Positions 6,996 through 14,841 of a stretch of DNA of 15,459 bases are shown piece after piece. The stretch comes from Clostridia bacterium (GTDB taxonomy: Bacteria; Bacillota; Clostridia; Christensenellales; Borkfalkiaceae): NCBI GenBank assembly GCA_900770945.1, contig CAAGME010000036.1, forward strand, positions 1-15,459. The letters run 5' to 3'. Made by a program: the position numbers and the translations under genes. Positions within the stretch are counted from its first letter, which is position 1; each line of letters opens with the position of its first letter. Below the pieces are notes generated by a model. The model was not told the origin of the DNA. It was given only the letters and a program-made list of their open reading frames with translations, and ran no database searches.

Positions 6996-7100
6996 TTGCC
7001 TTGCGACAAGTGATATTGCGGCGTTGCCGCAGTGATGTTTTGCAAACGCAAAGTGATGTTGCGACTTCGTCGCAGTGATGTTTGCTCGAAGGCAAGGCAA
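6996..7100. repeat. Tandem GTGATGTT mini-hairpin array
   Basis: Four tandem units of 21-24 bases begin at 7010, 7032, 7053 and 7075. Each starts GTGAT(A/G)TT and is followed by its own small hairpin: TGCGGC-gtt-GCCGCA (7017-7031), TTTGC-AAAC-GCAAA (7039-7052), TGCGAC-ttc-GTCGCA (7060-7074), and TTGC/GCAA (7082-7095). The leaders are conserved while the stems differ in sequence and still pair. The block is closed by a 9-bp inverted repeat, TTGCCTTGC (6996-7004) and GCAAGGCAA (7092-7100). It starts 5 bases after the guaA stop codon and would form the 3' untranslated part of that message. I see no gene in 6991-7216. Confidence 0.8.
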
Positions 7101-7165
7101 TGCCGCAGTTAAAAAAAACGCAAAAAAGCGATATCGATTCGGTGTCAAAAAAACAAAACGTATAA

Positions 7166-7200
7166 AAAGCGTTCGGCTAATTAAAGTCGAACGCTTTATC
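7166..7200. terminator. Terminator between guaA and glutamine synthetase
   Basis: AAAGCGTTCGGCT (7166-7178) pairs with AGTCGAACGCTTT (7185-7197), 13 bp with one G-T wobble and loop AATTAA. The minus-strand side ends in CGCTTTTTATA, a good U-tract for the glutamine synthetase gene. The plus side has only ATCTTTATG, so it may work less well for guaA. Confidence 0.85.
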
Positions 7201-7216
7201 TTTATGCAATTTTAGT

Positions 7217-9304
7217 TTATCTTACGCCGAAGAGAAGTTCGCCGTAAGTAGGGTACGGCCAATAAGCCGTGGGGACGACGACTTCGGCTTTATCAACCCA
7301 TTTACGAAGTTCCGTCATAGCCGGAATGACTTTTGCCGCAAAATACTTAGCTGCTTCGTAGGCTTCTTCGGGTGCGCCGGTTACGAGTTTTTCAAGCTCT
7401 TTCGTCGAGTGATATGCTTTACCTAAGTATTCGCTCAAATCAACGAGAGTTTCTTTTTCGTAATCGAGGTTTACCGATTCGCACACTTCCGATTTTTCTT
7501 CAATCGAAGAGGCAAGATCGGTCGTATAAGAAGAAATTGCGGGGAGAATATCCTTTTTAGCCATTTCTATCATAGTACGCGCTTCGATGTTGACGGTCTT
7601 GACGTAATTTTCGAGCATTATTTCGCAACGCGCACGAACTTCTTTTTCGGTGTAAACGCCGTTTTCGGTGAAAAGCTCGATATTCTTTTCGTCAAGCATG
7701 CGGGGCAGGCAGTCGGGCGTGGTGGGGTAATTGGAAAGTCCTCTTCTTGCCGCTTCTTCGAGCCAGGCTTTATCGTAACCGTTCCCGTTGAAGATTATTC
7801 TCTTATGTTCTACGTAAGTGTCTTTAACGATATCGTGAAGAGCTGCCGTAAAATCGGGGGCTTTTTCGAGTTTGTCTGCAAAACCTTTTAAAACTTCCGC
7901 CACGGCGGTGTTTAAAACGGTATTTGTTTCTGCAATCGACGCGTTGGAACCCAACATTCTGAATTCAAACTTATTGCCAGTAAAAGCAAAAGGCGAAGTG
8001 CGGTTTCTGTCGGTAGTGTCCTTTATTATATAAGGAATAGCGTCTACGCCGACAAGCATGCGCGTTTTCTTTTTTCCGTTGAAAGACGGGTCGTCTTTGG
8101 CGATTGCTTCTAAAACTTCGGTCAGTTCGCCGCCGAGGAATATGGAAACGACTGCGGGGGGAGCTTCGTTTGCGCCTAAACGGTGGTCGTTGCCGGCAGA
8201 GGAGGCGGAAATTCTCAAAAGGTCCTGATATTCGTCAACAGCTTTGATGACTGCGGAAAGGAATATAAGGAATTGAGCGTTATCGAACGGCGTATCGCCC
8301 GGTTCGAGGAGGTTTATGCCCGTATCGGTTGAAATAGACCAGTTGTTGTGCTTGCCGCTTCCGTTTACGCCGTCGAAAGGCTTTTCGTGGAGAAGGCAAA
8401 CCATACCGTGCTTTTTTGCGACCTTGCGCATAACTTCCATTGTGAGCTGGTTATGGTCGCAAGCTATATTTGTGGTGGTGAAAATAGGCGCAAGTTCGTG
8501 CTGAGCGGGCGCGACTTCGTTATGTTCCGTTTTTGCAAGAACGCCGAGCTTCCAAAGCTCTTCGTTAAGCTCTTTCATGAACTCTTGCACCTTCGGCTTA
8601 ATCTGCCCGAAGTAATGGTCTTCGAGTTCCTGCCCTTTAGGAGCTTTTGCACCAAAAAGCGTTCTACCGGTGTAAATAAGGTCTTCTCTCTTGTCGAAAA
8701 GTTCTTCGGGAATAAGGAAGTATTCCTGTTCGGGGCCGACCGTTGTTTTAACGGAGGTAGCGGTCGTGCCGAAGAGTTTTAAGATTCTCAAAGACTGTTT
8801 GTTAACGGCTTCCATCGAGCGAAGAAGCGGTGTTTTTTTATCGAGAGCTTCGCCGCTGTATGAGCAGAAAGCCGTAGGTATGCAAAGTATACCGTCTTTT
8901 ATAAAGGCGTAAGAGGTGGGGTCCCAGGCGGTGTAGCCTCTTGCTTCAAACGTAGAACGAAGCCCGCCCGAGGGGAAAGACGAAGCGTCCGGCTCGCCTT
9001 TGATGAGTTCCTTGCCCGAAAATTCGGCAATAACTCTGCCGTCGCCGTTGGGAGAGATGAAACTGTCGTGTTTTTCGGCGGTTACGCCCGTCATAGGCTG
9101 AAACCAGTGCGTAAAGTGCGTTGCGCCTTTTTCCGTTGCCCAATCCTTCATAGCCGAGGCAACCACGTTCGCTACCGAGGAATCGAGCGGAACGTTGTTC
9201 GTGATTGTTTTACGGAAGGCTTTGTACGTGTCTTTCGGAAGACGGGTTTTCATTACTTCGTCGTTAAAAACAAGACTGCCGAAAAGTGTACTTAAATTTT
9301 CCAT
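7217..9304 (-). CDS. glnN: Type III glutamine synthetase
   Basis: This 695-residue protein is of the large type III glutamine synthetase class (GlnN) found in Bacteroidetes, cyanobacteria and some Clostridia. It makes glutamine from glutamate, ammonia and ATP in a dodecameric enzyme. Marks are the N-terminal type III block THFTHWFQPMTG (62-73), the metal-binding PEQEYF (191-196), KTEHNEVAPAQHE (258-270), the glycine-rich KPFDGVNGSGKHNNWS (308-323), DHRLGANEAPPA, and RNRTSPFAFTGNKFEFRMLGSN. Length is normal for the type. The start (complement of 9302-9304) follows AAAGGAGA on the minus strand. The gene stands alone. Its glutamine output feeds GuaA next door. The leader contains a terminator-like hairpin that suggests attenuation. 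Confidence 0.96.
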   Translation of the reverse strand: MENLSTLFGSLVFNDEVMKTRLPKDTYKAFRKTITNNVPLDSSVANVVASAMKDWATEKGATHFTHWFQPMTGVTAEKHDSFISPNGDGRVIAEFSGKELIKGEPDASSFPSGGLRSTFEARGYTAWDPTSYAFIKDGILCIPTAFCSYSGEALDKKTPLLRSMEAVNKQSLRILKLFGTTATSVKTTVGPEQEYFLIPEELFDKREDLIYTGRTLFGAKAPKGQELEDHYFGQIKPKVQEFMKELNEELWKLGVLAKTEHNEVAPAQHELAPIFTTTNIACDHNQLTMEVMRKVAKKHGMVCLLHEKPFDGVNGSGKHNNWSISTDTGINLLEPGDTPFDNAQFLIFLSAVIKAVDEYQDLLRISASSAGNDHRLGANEAPPAVVSIFLGGELTEVLEAIAKDDPSFNGKKKTRMLVGVDAIPYIIKDTTDRNRTSPFAFTGNKFEFRMLGSNASIAETNTVLNTAVAEVLKGFADKLEKAPDFTAALHDIVKDTYVEHKRIIFNGNGYDKAWLEEAARRGLSNYPTTPDCLPRMLDEKNIELFTENGVYTEKEVRARCEIMLENYVKTVNIEARTMIEMAKKDILPAISSYTTDLASSIEEKSEVCESVNLDYEKETLVDLSEYLGKAYHSTKELEKLVTGAPEEAYEAAKYFAAKVIPAMTELRKWVDKAEVVVPTAYWPYPTYGELLFGVR

Positions 9305-9320
9305 GTGAAGCGTCTCCTTT

Positions 9321-9364
9321 TAAATAAAAATAGGGGGTAATCCGCCCTAAGGCGGTCTTACCCC
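9321..9364 (-). promoter_or_regulatory. Terminator-like hairpin in the glnN leader (candidate attenuator)
   Basis: On the minus strand GGGGTAA (9364-9358) pairs with TTACCCC (9340-9334), enclosing CCGCC/GGCGG (9355-9351 with 9346-9342) and the tetraloop TTAG. It is followed by TATTTTTATTTA and then by the ribosome site. A second GGCGG in the RNA (9372-9368) can pair with the same CCGCC and would break the terminator. That segment can itself be held in an AGCC/GGCT stem (9380-9366). Mutually exclusive stems upstream of a U-rich tract are the usual layout of an attenuator or riboswitch. I do not recognise a known class; no ANTAR hexaloop pair (A at 1, G at 4) is evident. Confidence 0.5.
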
Positions 9365-9399
9365 GAGCCGCCAACGGGCTTCGTAAAAATAATGTACGC

Positions 9400-9429
9400 A
9401 TTATAATGCCGCAAGCCCCTTTTTGTCAA
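9400..9429 (-). promoter_or_regulatory. Sigma-A promoter of glnN
   Basis: On the minus strand, TTGACA (9429-9424), 18 bases, then TATAAT (9405-9400). The -10 box lies inside a 12-bp palindrome, GCATTATAATGC (9398-9409). The leader from here to the start codon is about 90 bases. The stretch 9431-9616 toward purB is very AT-rich, with long T and A runs, and I see no gene in it. Confidence 0.8.
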
Positions 9430-9616
9430 CTGTTTTTTATAAAAAAATTTTAGTTTTTTTTAACTTTTTTTTCGTTGTCGTTTTTTGAGATTCCGATAAA
9501 AAGCTTTTATGTATAAAAGATACAAACGGACAGTGCGTTTTGTACATATGCCGGTAAAAGAAAAACGGTATAAGAAAAAATAATAATAAATATAAAAAAC
9601 CGTTATGCAAAATCAG

Positions 9617-9650
9617 GTGCAAATATATAAAATTTGTGTTACAATATAAT
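9617..9650 (+). promoter_or_regulatory. Promoter of purB-purA (weaker match)
   Basis: The best reading is GTGCAA (9617-9622), 17 bases, then TACAAT (9640-9645) with an extended TGt. A perfect TATAAT overlaps at 9645-9650, but it has no good -35 at the right distance. No purine-repressor box or riboswitch is recognisable in the leader. Confidence 0.5.
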
Positions 9651-9696
9651 TCGGTCGGTATTTTTCGACTTAATATATAATATGAACGGGGTGACT

Positions 9697-11130
9697 ATGG
9701 CTTACGACGTTTATGAAAATCCTCTTTGCTTAAGATACTCGGGCGAAGGGATGAAAAAACTTTTTTCCGCCGAAACAAAGTTTTCCTATTGGCGTAAACT
9801 TTGGGTTGCGCTTGCCGAAAGCGAGAAGCAACTCGGGCTTGACATTACGGACGAACAGATTGCCGAAATGAAGGCTCACGTTTATGATATCGATTTCGAC
9901 AAGGCGAAAGATTACGAACATAAGCTTCGCCATGACGTAATGGCGCATATAAGGACTTACGGCGACGCATGTCCTAAGGCAAAGGGTATAATTCACCTCG
10001 GCGCGACGAGTTGTTTTGTCGGCGACAACACCGATATTATTATTATGCGCGAAGGGCTTAGGCTTGTTAAAAAACTTCTCGTAAGCTGTATATCGGCGGT
10101 TAGCGATTTTGCGGAAAAATATAAGTCTACGCCGACGCTTGCATACACGCATTTTCAGGCTGCGCAACCTACGACTCTCGGCAAACGCGCCACGCTTTGG
10201 ATAAACGATTTGTTAAGCGACCTCGAAGTCGTTGAATTCGAGGAAAAACGTTTGAAGTTATTAGGCTGCAAAGGCACAACCGGCACTTCCGCAAGTTTTT
10301 TGGAACTTTTCGACGGCGACGAACAAAAGGTAAAGGAGCTTGAAAAGCTTATCGCGGAAAAATTCGGTTTCGATTGCTGCGCTCCGGTATCGGGACAGAC
10401 GTATTCGAGAAAGGTCGATTTTAACGTTTTGTCCGTGCTTTCCGGTATAGCACAAAGCGCGTCTAAGTTCTCTTCCGATATTCGACTTATGGCTCACATG
10501 AAGGAATTTGACGAGCCTTTCGAATCCGAGCAGGTAGGCTCTTCGGCAATGGCGTATAAGCGCAACCCTATGCGCTCGGAAAGGATAGCTTCTCTTTCGC
10601 GCTACGTCATTTGCGACTTGATGAACCCTGCCGTGACGGCGGCTTCTCAATGGCTTGAACGCACTCTCGACGATTCGGCAAACCGCCGCATAGCTATTCC
10701 CGAAGCTTTTCTTGCCATCGACGGGATATTGTCTTTATACATTAACGTAATAAGCGGCGGCACGGTATATCCGAAAATGCTTGAAAAACATCTTAAAGAA
10801 GAACTTCCGTTTATGGCGACCGAAAACATTTTGATGTATTGCGTCAAAAAAGGCGGCGATAGACAAGAACTGCACGAAGAAATCCGCCGTCTTTCGGTGG
10901 AAGCGGGGTATAGAGTCAAAGCCGAGGGTAAGGAAAACGACCTTCTCGAAAAAATAGCTGCGGATAAAAGATTCAATCTCACGAAAGAAGAACTTGAATC
11001 GATAGTGAGCGGCGAAAACTTTACCGGTTGCGCCGAAAAGCAAACGGAAGATTTTTTGACAAATTATGTGCGCCCGGTTATCGCCAAACATATCGGCGAC
11101 GCGGGCGTAAAAGTAGAAATAAATGTTTAA
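9697..11130 (+). CDS. purB: Adenylosuccinate lyase
   Basis: This 477-residue fumarase/aspartase-superfamily enzyme cleaves adenylosuccinate to AMP and fumarate, and SAICAR to AICAR. Visible are GATSCFVGDNTD (102-113), the catalytic histidine H152 in THFQAAQPTTLGKR, GCKGTTGTSASF (190-201), and the signature loop GSSAMAYKRNPMRSE (281-295) with the catalytic serine. It is longer than the roughly 430-residue Bacillus-type PurB and resembles, from memory, the eukaryotic ADSL branch (GQTYSRKVD, DIRLMAHMKE, PFESEQVGSSAM). The loop has A where many relatives have P. Start choice: ATG 9697 with GGGGTGA just upstream; ATG 9682 would add 5 residues and TTG 9634 would add 21. purA follows after 17 bases, so the two form an operon. 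Confidence 0.95.
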   Translation: MAYDVYENPLCLRYSGEGMKKLFSAETKFSYWRKLWVALAESEKQLGLDITDEQIAEMKAHVYDIDFDKAKDYEHKLRHDVMAHIRTYGDACPKAKGIIHLGATSCFVGDNTDIIIMREGLRLVKKLLVSCISAVSDFAEKYKSTPTLAYTHFQAAQPTTLGKRATLWINDLLSDLEVVEFEEKRLKLLGCKGTTGTSASFLELFDGDEQKVKELEKLIAEKFGFDCCAPVSGQTYSRKVDFNVLSVLSGIAQSASKFSSDIRLMAHMKEFDEPFESEQVGSSAMAYKRNPMRSERIASLSRYVICDLMNPAVTAASQWLERTLDDSANRRIAIPEAFLAIDGILSLYINVISGGTVYPKMLEKHLKEELPFMATENILMYCVKKGGDRQELHEEIRRLSVEAGYRVKAEGKENDLLEKIAADKRFNLTKEELESIVSGENFTGCAEKQTEDFLTNYVRPVIAKHIGDAGVKVEINV

Positions 11131-11147
11131 TAAAAGGAGTAACAAAA

Positions 11148-12422
11148 ATGCTTACTGCAATCGTGGGTATCAACTGGGGCGACGAGGGTAAGGGGCGCAT
11201 AGTCGACCTTCTCTCCGAAAATTACGGCGTGGTATGCCGTTATCAGGGCGGAAACAACGCCGGACACACCGTAGTCAACGAAAAAGGAAAGTTTATTCTT
11301 AACCTTCTTCCGTCCGGTATTTTGCGTGACGACACCGTCAACGTTATGGGACCGGGAATGGTTATAGACATCGAACATCTTTACGGCGAAGTAAAAAGAC
11401 TTCGCGACGCGGGGATAGAAATTACGCCAAAGCACCTCAAAATCAGCGACAGGGCGACAATCTGCATGCCGTATCATAAAATGCAGGACTGCCTTGAAGA
11501 GGACCGCCTTGCCGACAAAAAATTCGGTTCTACCCGTCGCGGTATCGCGCCCGTGTACGCCGACAAGTACATGAAAAAGACAATCCGCATGGGCGACTTG
11601 TTGCATTTTGCCGAAATCGAAGCAAAACTTCCCGGCATAATCGAATGGAAGAACTTAACGATTGTCGGCGGATATAATGCCCAACCGATAAAAACGGAAG
11701 ACATGCTCGAATGGCTCAAAACTTACGGCTTGCCGTTCGCCGATTACGTATGCGACACTAACGAATTTTTAAACGAAGCGATAGCCGAGGGGAAAAACGT
11801 TATGTTCGAAGCTCAACTCGGCGCGCTCCGCGATATAGATTTCGGTATTTATCCTTACACTTCGTCGTCTACGACTCTTGCGGCGTACGCTCCGATAGGC
11901 AGCGGTATTCCGTCAAAAAAGCTTGACAACACGGTAGGCATTATGAAAGCTTATTCGAGCTGCGTAGGCGAAGGACCTTTCACTTGCGAACTTTTCGGCG
12001 AAGAGGGCAAAGCTTTGCGCGACGCGGGCGGCGAGTACGGCGCGGCAACCGGCAGACCGAGAAGAGTAGGCGGTTTTGACGTCGTTGCTTCCCGTTACGG
12101 AATCGAAATGCAGGGAGCCGACGAAATTGCTTTAACCAAGCTCGACGTGCTTTCGTACCTCGATAAAATCCCCGTATGCGTTGCGTATGAAGTGAACGGC
12201 GTGAGAACGGATAAGTTCCCGACGGGAAAGGCTCTTGCCGACGCTAAGCCCGTTTACATCTATCTCGACGGCTGGAAGGAAGATATTTCAAAAGTTCGTA
12301 ATTATGCCGACTTGCCGACAAATGCGCAAAAATATATCGATTTTATCCGTGATACACTCGGTTGCAACATCAAGTATGTTTCCGTTGGCGCGGCGCGTGA
12401 CGAATACTTTGTTATGGACTGA
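11148..12422 (+). CDS. purA: Adenylosuccinate synthetase
   Basis: This 424-residue GTP-dependent enzyme joins IMP and aspartate to adenylosuccinate, the substrate of the purB product directly upstream. The N-terminus INWGDEGKGRIVD carries the catalytic D12 and the phosphate loop. GGNNAGHTV supplies H40. STRRGIAPVYADK and GAATGRPRRVGGFD are the IMP and arginine-loop regions. The segment EAQLGALRDIDFGIYPY replaces the more common EGAQGTLLDIDHGTYPF, so this is a diverged branch of the family, but no essential motif is lost. ATG 11148 follows AGGAG (11135-11139) at 8 bases. A longer in-frame reading from 11028 overlaps purB and is not credible. Confidence 0.96.
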   Translation: MLTAIVGINWGDEGKGRIVDLLSENYGVVCRYQGGNNAGHTVVNEKGKFILNLLPSGILRDDTVNVMGPGMVIDIEHLYGEVKRLRDAGIEITPKHLKISDRATICMPYHKMQDCLEEDRLADKKFGSTRRGIAPVYADKYMKKTIRMGDLLHFAEIEAKLPGIIEWKNLTIVGGYNAQPIKTEDMLEWLKTYGLPFADYVCDTNEFLNEAIAEGKNVMFEAQLGALRDIDFGIYPYTSSSTTLAAYAPIGSGIPSKKLDNTVGIMKAYSSCVGEGPFTCELFGEEGKALRDAGGEYGAATGRPRRVGGFDVVASRYGIEMQGADEIALTKLDVLSYLDKIPVCVAYEVNGVRTDKFPTGKALADAKPVYIYLDGWKEDISKVRNYADLPTNAQKYIDFIRDTLGCNIKYVSVGAARDEYFVMD

Positions 12423-12468
12423 TTACAATAAATTTTGTAATATCTGAATTTAACATAATTTAAAACGG

Positions 12469-12503
12469 ACGGCTGTTTCGCAAGTTTATGCGGCAGCCGT
12501 TTT
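12469..12503 (+). terminator. Candidate terminator after purA
   Basis: ACGGCTG (12469-12475) pairs with CAGCCGT (12494-12500), with an inner CGCA/TGCG stem (12479-12482 with 12489-12492) and a TTTTG end. The U-tract is short, so it may be leaky. A second hairpin, TCGCTTT/AAAGCGA (12516-12538), follows without a T-run. The rest of 12504-12658 is AT-rich and geneless. Confidence 0.6.
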
Positions 12504-12658
12504 GTCCATATTTTATCGCTTTTTTGCGTCGAAAGCGAAAATTTCAACGAAAAAGTTCGGTTTGTTCATAAAAGACGGCAAAATTCCTATAAAGTCCTAA
12601 ATTGTCGTAAATTCCTTAAATTTTGTCGTGAATAATAGGTGAAATTTCAAAATAGGTC

Positions 12659-12687
12659 TTGACAATAATCGAGCAGTGTTATATAAT
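12659..12687 (+). promoter_or_regulatory. Consensus sigma-A promoter of the MFS transporter
   Basis: TTGACA (12659-12664), a 17-base spacer and TATAAT (12682-12687) match the consensus exactly. The leader is about 60 bases and ends in a poor ribosome site (AAGTGAGA). Confidence 0.9.
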
Positions 12688-12752
12688 AAATACATAGTCT
12701 GTTAAAATAGGTTTATAACGGGCTAAATAAGTATTATTTAAGTGAGACTTTT

Positions 12753-14621
12753 ATGAGTAACACGGCAAAAAAATCAGTTTTTGAAACGCCGTTGCTTTCG
12801 ACTAAAATCAAAAGCAGCAGCGTGAAGCTCTTCCCCGAAGCGGGTCTCGGTTATTTACTCGGACCGATGCTTGCACTCATGAACAACGGTGTCGTAAACA
12901 TGTGGCTCAGTCAGTACTGGGACAAGGTTTTACAGCTCGACGCGTTGTTTATGACGCTTCTCCCCATCATCTCGGCGGTTATCATTATCATAGGTAACCT
13001 CGTCGTCGGTAAGTTGATGGAAAGAAAGCCTTCTATCGCCGGTAAGGCAAGACCTCTTATCTTGCTTGCAATGCCGATTATCGCGGTAGCGTTGCTTGTT
13101 TTGTTTATCATTCCGTTGCCTGAAAGCGCGGGCGGTACGTTCAACAACCTTTTGGCTTCCATTCTCGTTGCGGTCGGTTACAACCTTTACTACGCAATCG
13201 CTTGGCCTATCTATTATACTTCCCATTCCGCGCTTGTCAACCTTTCGACTCGTGACGGCGGCAAGAGGGGTTTGCTCTCTACCTTGGTAATGGCGGCTCA
13301 ACTCGGCGCATCCGGTATCTCCGGTATGGCGGGCGGTATCCTTGTTCAGCTCTTAGGGCTTCTTCCCGATGCCGAACAGGGCATAACGGCTGAAATGGCT
13401 AACCAAAAATGGACCATTCTTATGGTCATCATGATCGCTTGCCTTATCCTCGGTTGCTTGCTTGAATACTACTTTACGCGTGAAAGAATTACCGAAGAAA
13501 ACGTTAAAAACAGCGAAGTTAAAGAAGGCGACGAAACAACCGCCAAAAAGATTTCGATGGGCGAACAGATTAAAATCTGCGTCAAAGATAAGTATTGGTG
13601 GATGATTATCATATTCTTCTTCCTCTACCAGTTCGGCGGACAAATGAAGAACAACGACTTGTCCTTCTATTCTCAGGCTATGCTCGGCGGCGCAAGCCAG
13701 ACGGGGCTTGCTTCGCTTATCAACACGGTCGGCGCGATTCCTACCGCTCTCGGTATGGCAATCGTTTGGCCTATCGCCGCTAAGCTCACTAAGTCCAAAA
13801 CGATAACTTTAGGCTGTATACTTGCTTTTGTAGGCTCGCTTATTGCTTTTATAACGCTTATGCCCCCCTTTGTCGGTAACGAAGCGGCGATTATGACAAT
13901 CCCCGTCGTTTCCTTTATCGTTAAGGCTCTCGGCACGGCTCCCGCAATGTACATATCTCTCGCGCTTCTCGCTAACATTCTCGACCACCAGGAAGCTATT
14001 CACGGCAAGAGAACGGACGGCTTCACAATGGCTGTTTACGGCTCCATAATGGTTTGTATGGCGGGCGTTTGCAACGGTATAATTCTTGGTATCAACGCCA
14101 TTACACCGGCTGAAAACCAGAAGCTCGTACATACTATTCTTTCCTACGGCGTAGAGGGCGTTTGCTACCTCGTTATGGGTATAATGTTTATCTTCATGAA
14201 CGTTGAAAAGTTCACTAAGCTCGACAACAAGGCAATCCACGCCGACCAGAAAGCCGAATGCGAAGCTAACGGAAAGGTTTGGGTAACGCCCGAAGAAAGA
14301 GCTAAGCAGGAAGAAGAGGAAAACGCTCGTCTTGTCGAAGAAGCCCGCGTTGCGGAGCTTAAATCCGTTTGCGCGAAGAAAGGTCTTAATTTTGACGAAG
14401 AAAACGCTAAGTACTTAGCTGAAAAGGCTGTCAAGGATAAGGAAGCTGCCGAAAAGAAGGCTGTCGACGAGGCTAAAAAAGCAGCTAAGGAGAAAGCCGC
14501 CGAAGAAGCTTATGAAGCGTTGCCCGCCGAAAAGAAAGCCGAAATTAAGGCGAAAGAAGATTCGATACTTGCCGAATTCAACGCAATCCGCGTTGCTAAC
14601 GGCAAACCTGAAATCGCTTAA
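12753..14621 (+). CDS. MFS transporter, GPH (glycoside-pentoside-hexuronide:cation symporter)-like, with charged C-terminal tail
   Basis: This is a 622-residue protein. Residues 30-483 hold about twelve hydrophobic segments with MFS architecture. GPH-like marks are SALVNLSTRDGGKRG (159-173) after the fourth to fifth membrane segments, and the second-half counterpart DHQEAIHGKRTDGF (411-424). A cytosolic loop (about 242-280) separates the halves. Substrates of the family are mostly sugars taken up with a cation; the one here is unknown. Residues 485-622 are a highly charged Ala/Lys/Glu-rich tail, probably helical or coiled, about 138 residues longer than a plain GPH core. It contains a repeated pattern (see findings). 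ATG 12753 is preceded only by the weak AAGTGAGA, in contrast to its perfect promoter. No sugar-metabolism gene lies beside it. Confidence 0.85.
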   Translation: MSNTAKKSVFETPLLSTKIKSSSVKLFPEAGLGYLLGPMLALMNNGVVNMWLSQYWDKVLQLDALFMTLLPIISAVIIIIGNLVVGKLMERKPSIAGKARPLILLAMPIIAVALLVLFIIPLPESAGGTFNNLLASILVAVGYNLYYAIAWPIYYTSHSALVNLSTRDGGKRGLLSTLVMAAQLGASGISGMAGGILVQLLGLLPDAEQGITAEMANQKWTILMVIMIACLILGCLLEYYFTRERITEENVKNSEVKEGDETTAKKISMGEQIKICVKDKYWWMIIIFFFLYQFGGQMKNNDLSFYSQAMLGGASQTGLASLINTVGAIPTALGMAIVWPIAAKLTKSKTITLGCILAFVGSLIAFITLMPPFVGNEAAIMTIPVVSFIVKALGTAPAMYISLALLANILDHQEAIHGKRTDGFTMAVYGSIMVCMAGVCNGIILGINAITPAENQKLVHTILSYGVEGVCYLVMGIMFIFMNVEKFTKLDNKAIHADQKAECEANGKVWVTPEERAKQEEEENARLVEEARVAELKSVCAKKGLNFDEENAKYLAEKAVKDKEAAEKKAVDEAKKAAKEKAAEEAYEALPAEKKAEIKAKEDSILAEFNAIRVANGKPEIA

Positions 14622-14649
14622 CTTTTCTTTTTAAAACTACAATAGTTTA

Positions 14650-14676
14650 CGGGGCGAGGTCAAAAACCTTGCCCCG
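14650..14676 (+). terminator. Hairpin after the MFS gene, possible terminator
   Basis: CGGGGCGAGGT (14650-14660) pairs with ACCTTGCCCCG (14666-14676), 11 bp with one G-T wobble and loop CAAAA. The following bases (ATAAGCTTTTC) are only moderately T-rich. Confidence 0.6.
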
Positions 14677-14742
14677 ATAAGCTTTTCAGGCGTGTAAATT
14701 AACATAAAAACGCCGTTTGAAAATAAAAATAAAAAAAAATGT

Positions 14743-14761
14743 TCGCTGTAGCGATTTTTTT
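14743..14761 (+). terminator. Short second terminator candidate
   Basis: A 4-bp stem TCGC/GCGA with loop TGTA is followed by seven T residues and preceded by nine A residues that could extend the pairing. It lies between the MFS gene and the rpmB promoter and may back up the stronger stem upstream. Confidence 0.45.
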
Positions 14762-14772
14762 ATCAAAAAAAG

Positions 14773-14801
14773 TTGCTTTTTGCGTTCAATAATGGTATAT
14801 T
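14773..14801 (+). promoter_or_regulatory. Sigma-A promoter of rpmB
   Basis: TTGCTT (14773-14778), a 17-base spacer and TATATT (14796-14801), the latter extended by an upstream TGG. Confidence 0.75.
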
Positions 14802-14841
14802 ATTAAGGCTGAATAAAAAAAGTCCTCGGGAGGTGTAAGAT

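Noticed and set aside
6826..7095. Minus-strand frame of 89 codons overlapping the end of guaA
   Set aside because: It combines antisense guaA with the hairpin array, and its repetitive peptide merely reflects the tandem units. No ribosome site supports it.
6996..7100. Possible CRISPR array
   Set aside because: The units are only 21-24 bases and directly adjacent, with no spacers of uniform length. The variable part is a self-complementary stem, and no cas genes are near.
11028..11147. Upstream in-frame extension of PurA into purB
   Set aside because: The 40 extra residues are out-of-frame purB sequence, and the ribosome site plus canonical N-terminus fix the start at 11148.
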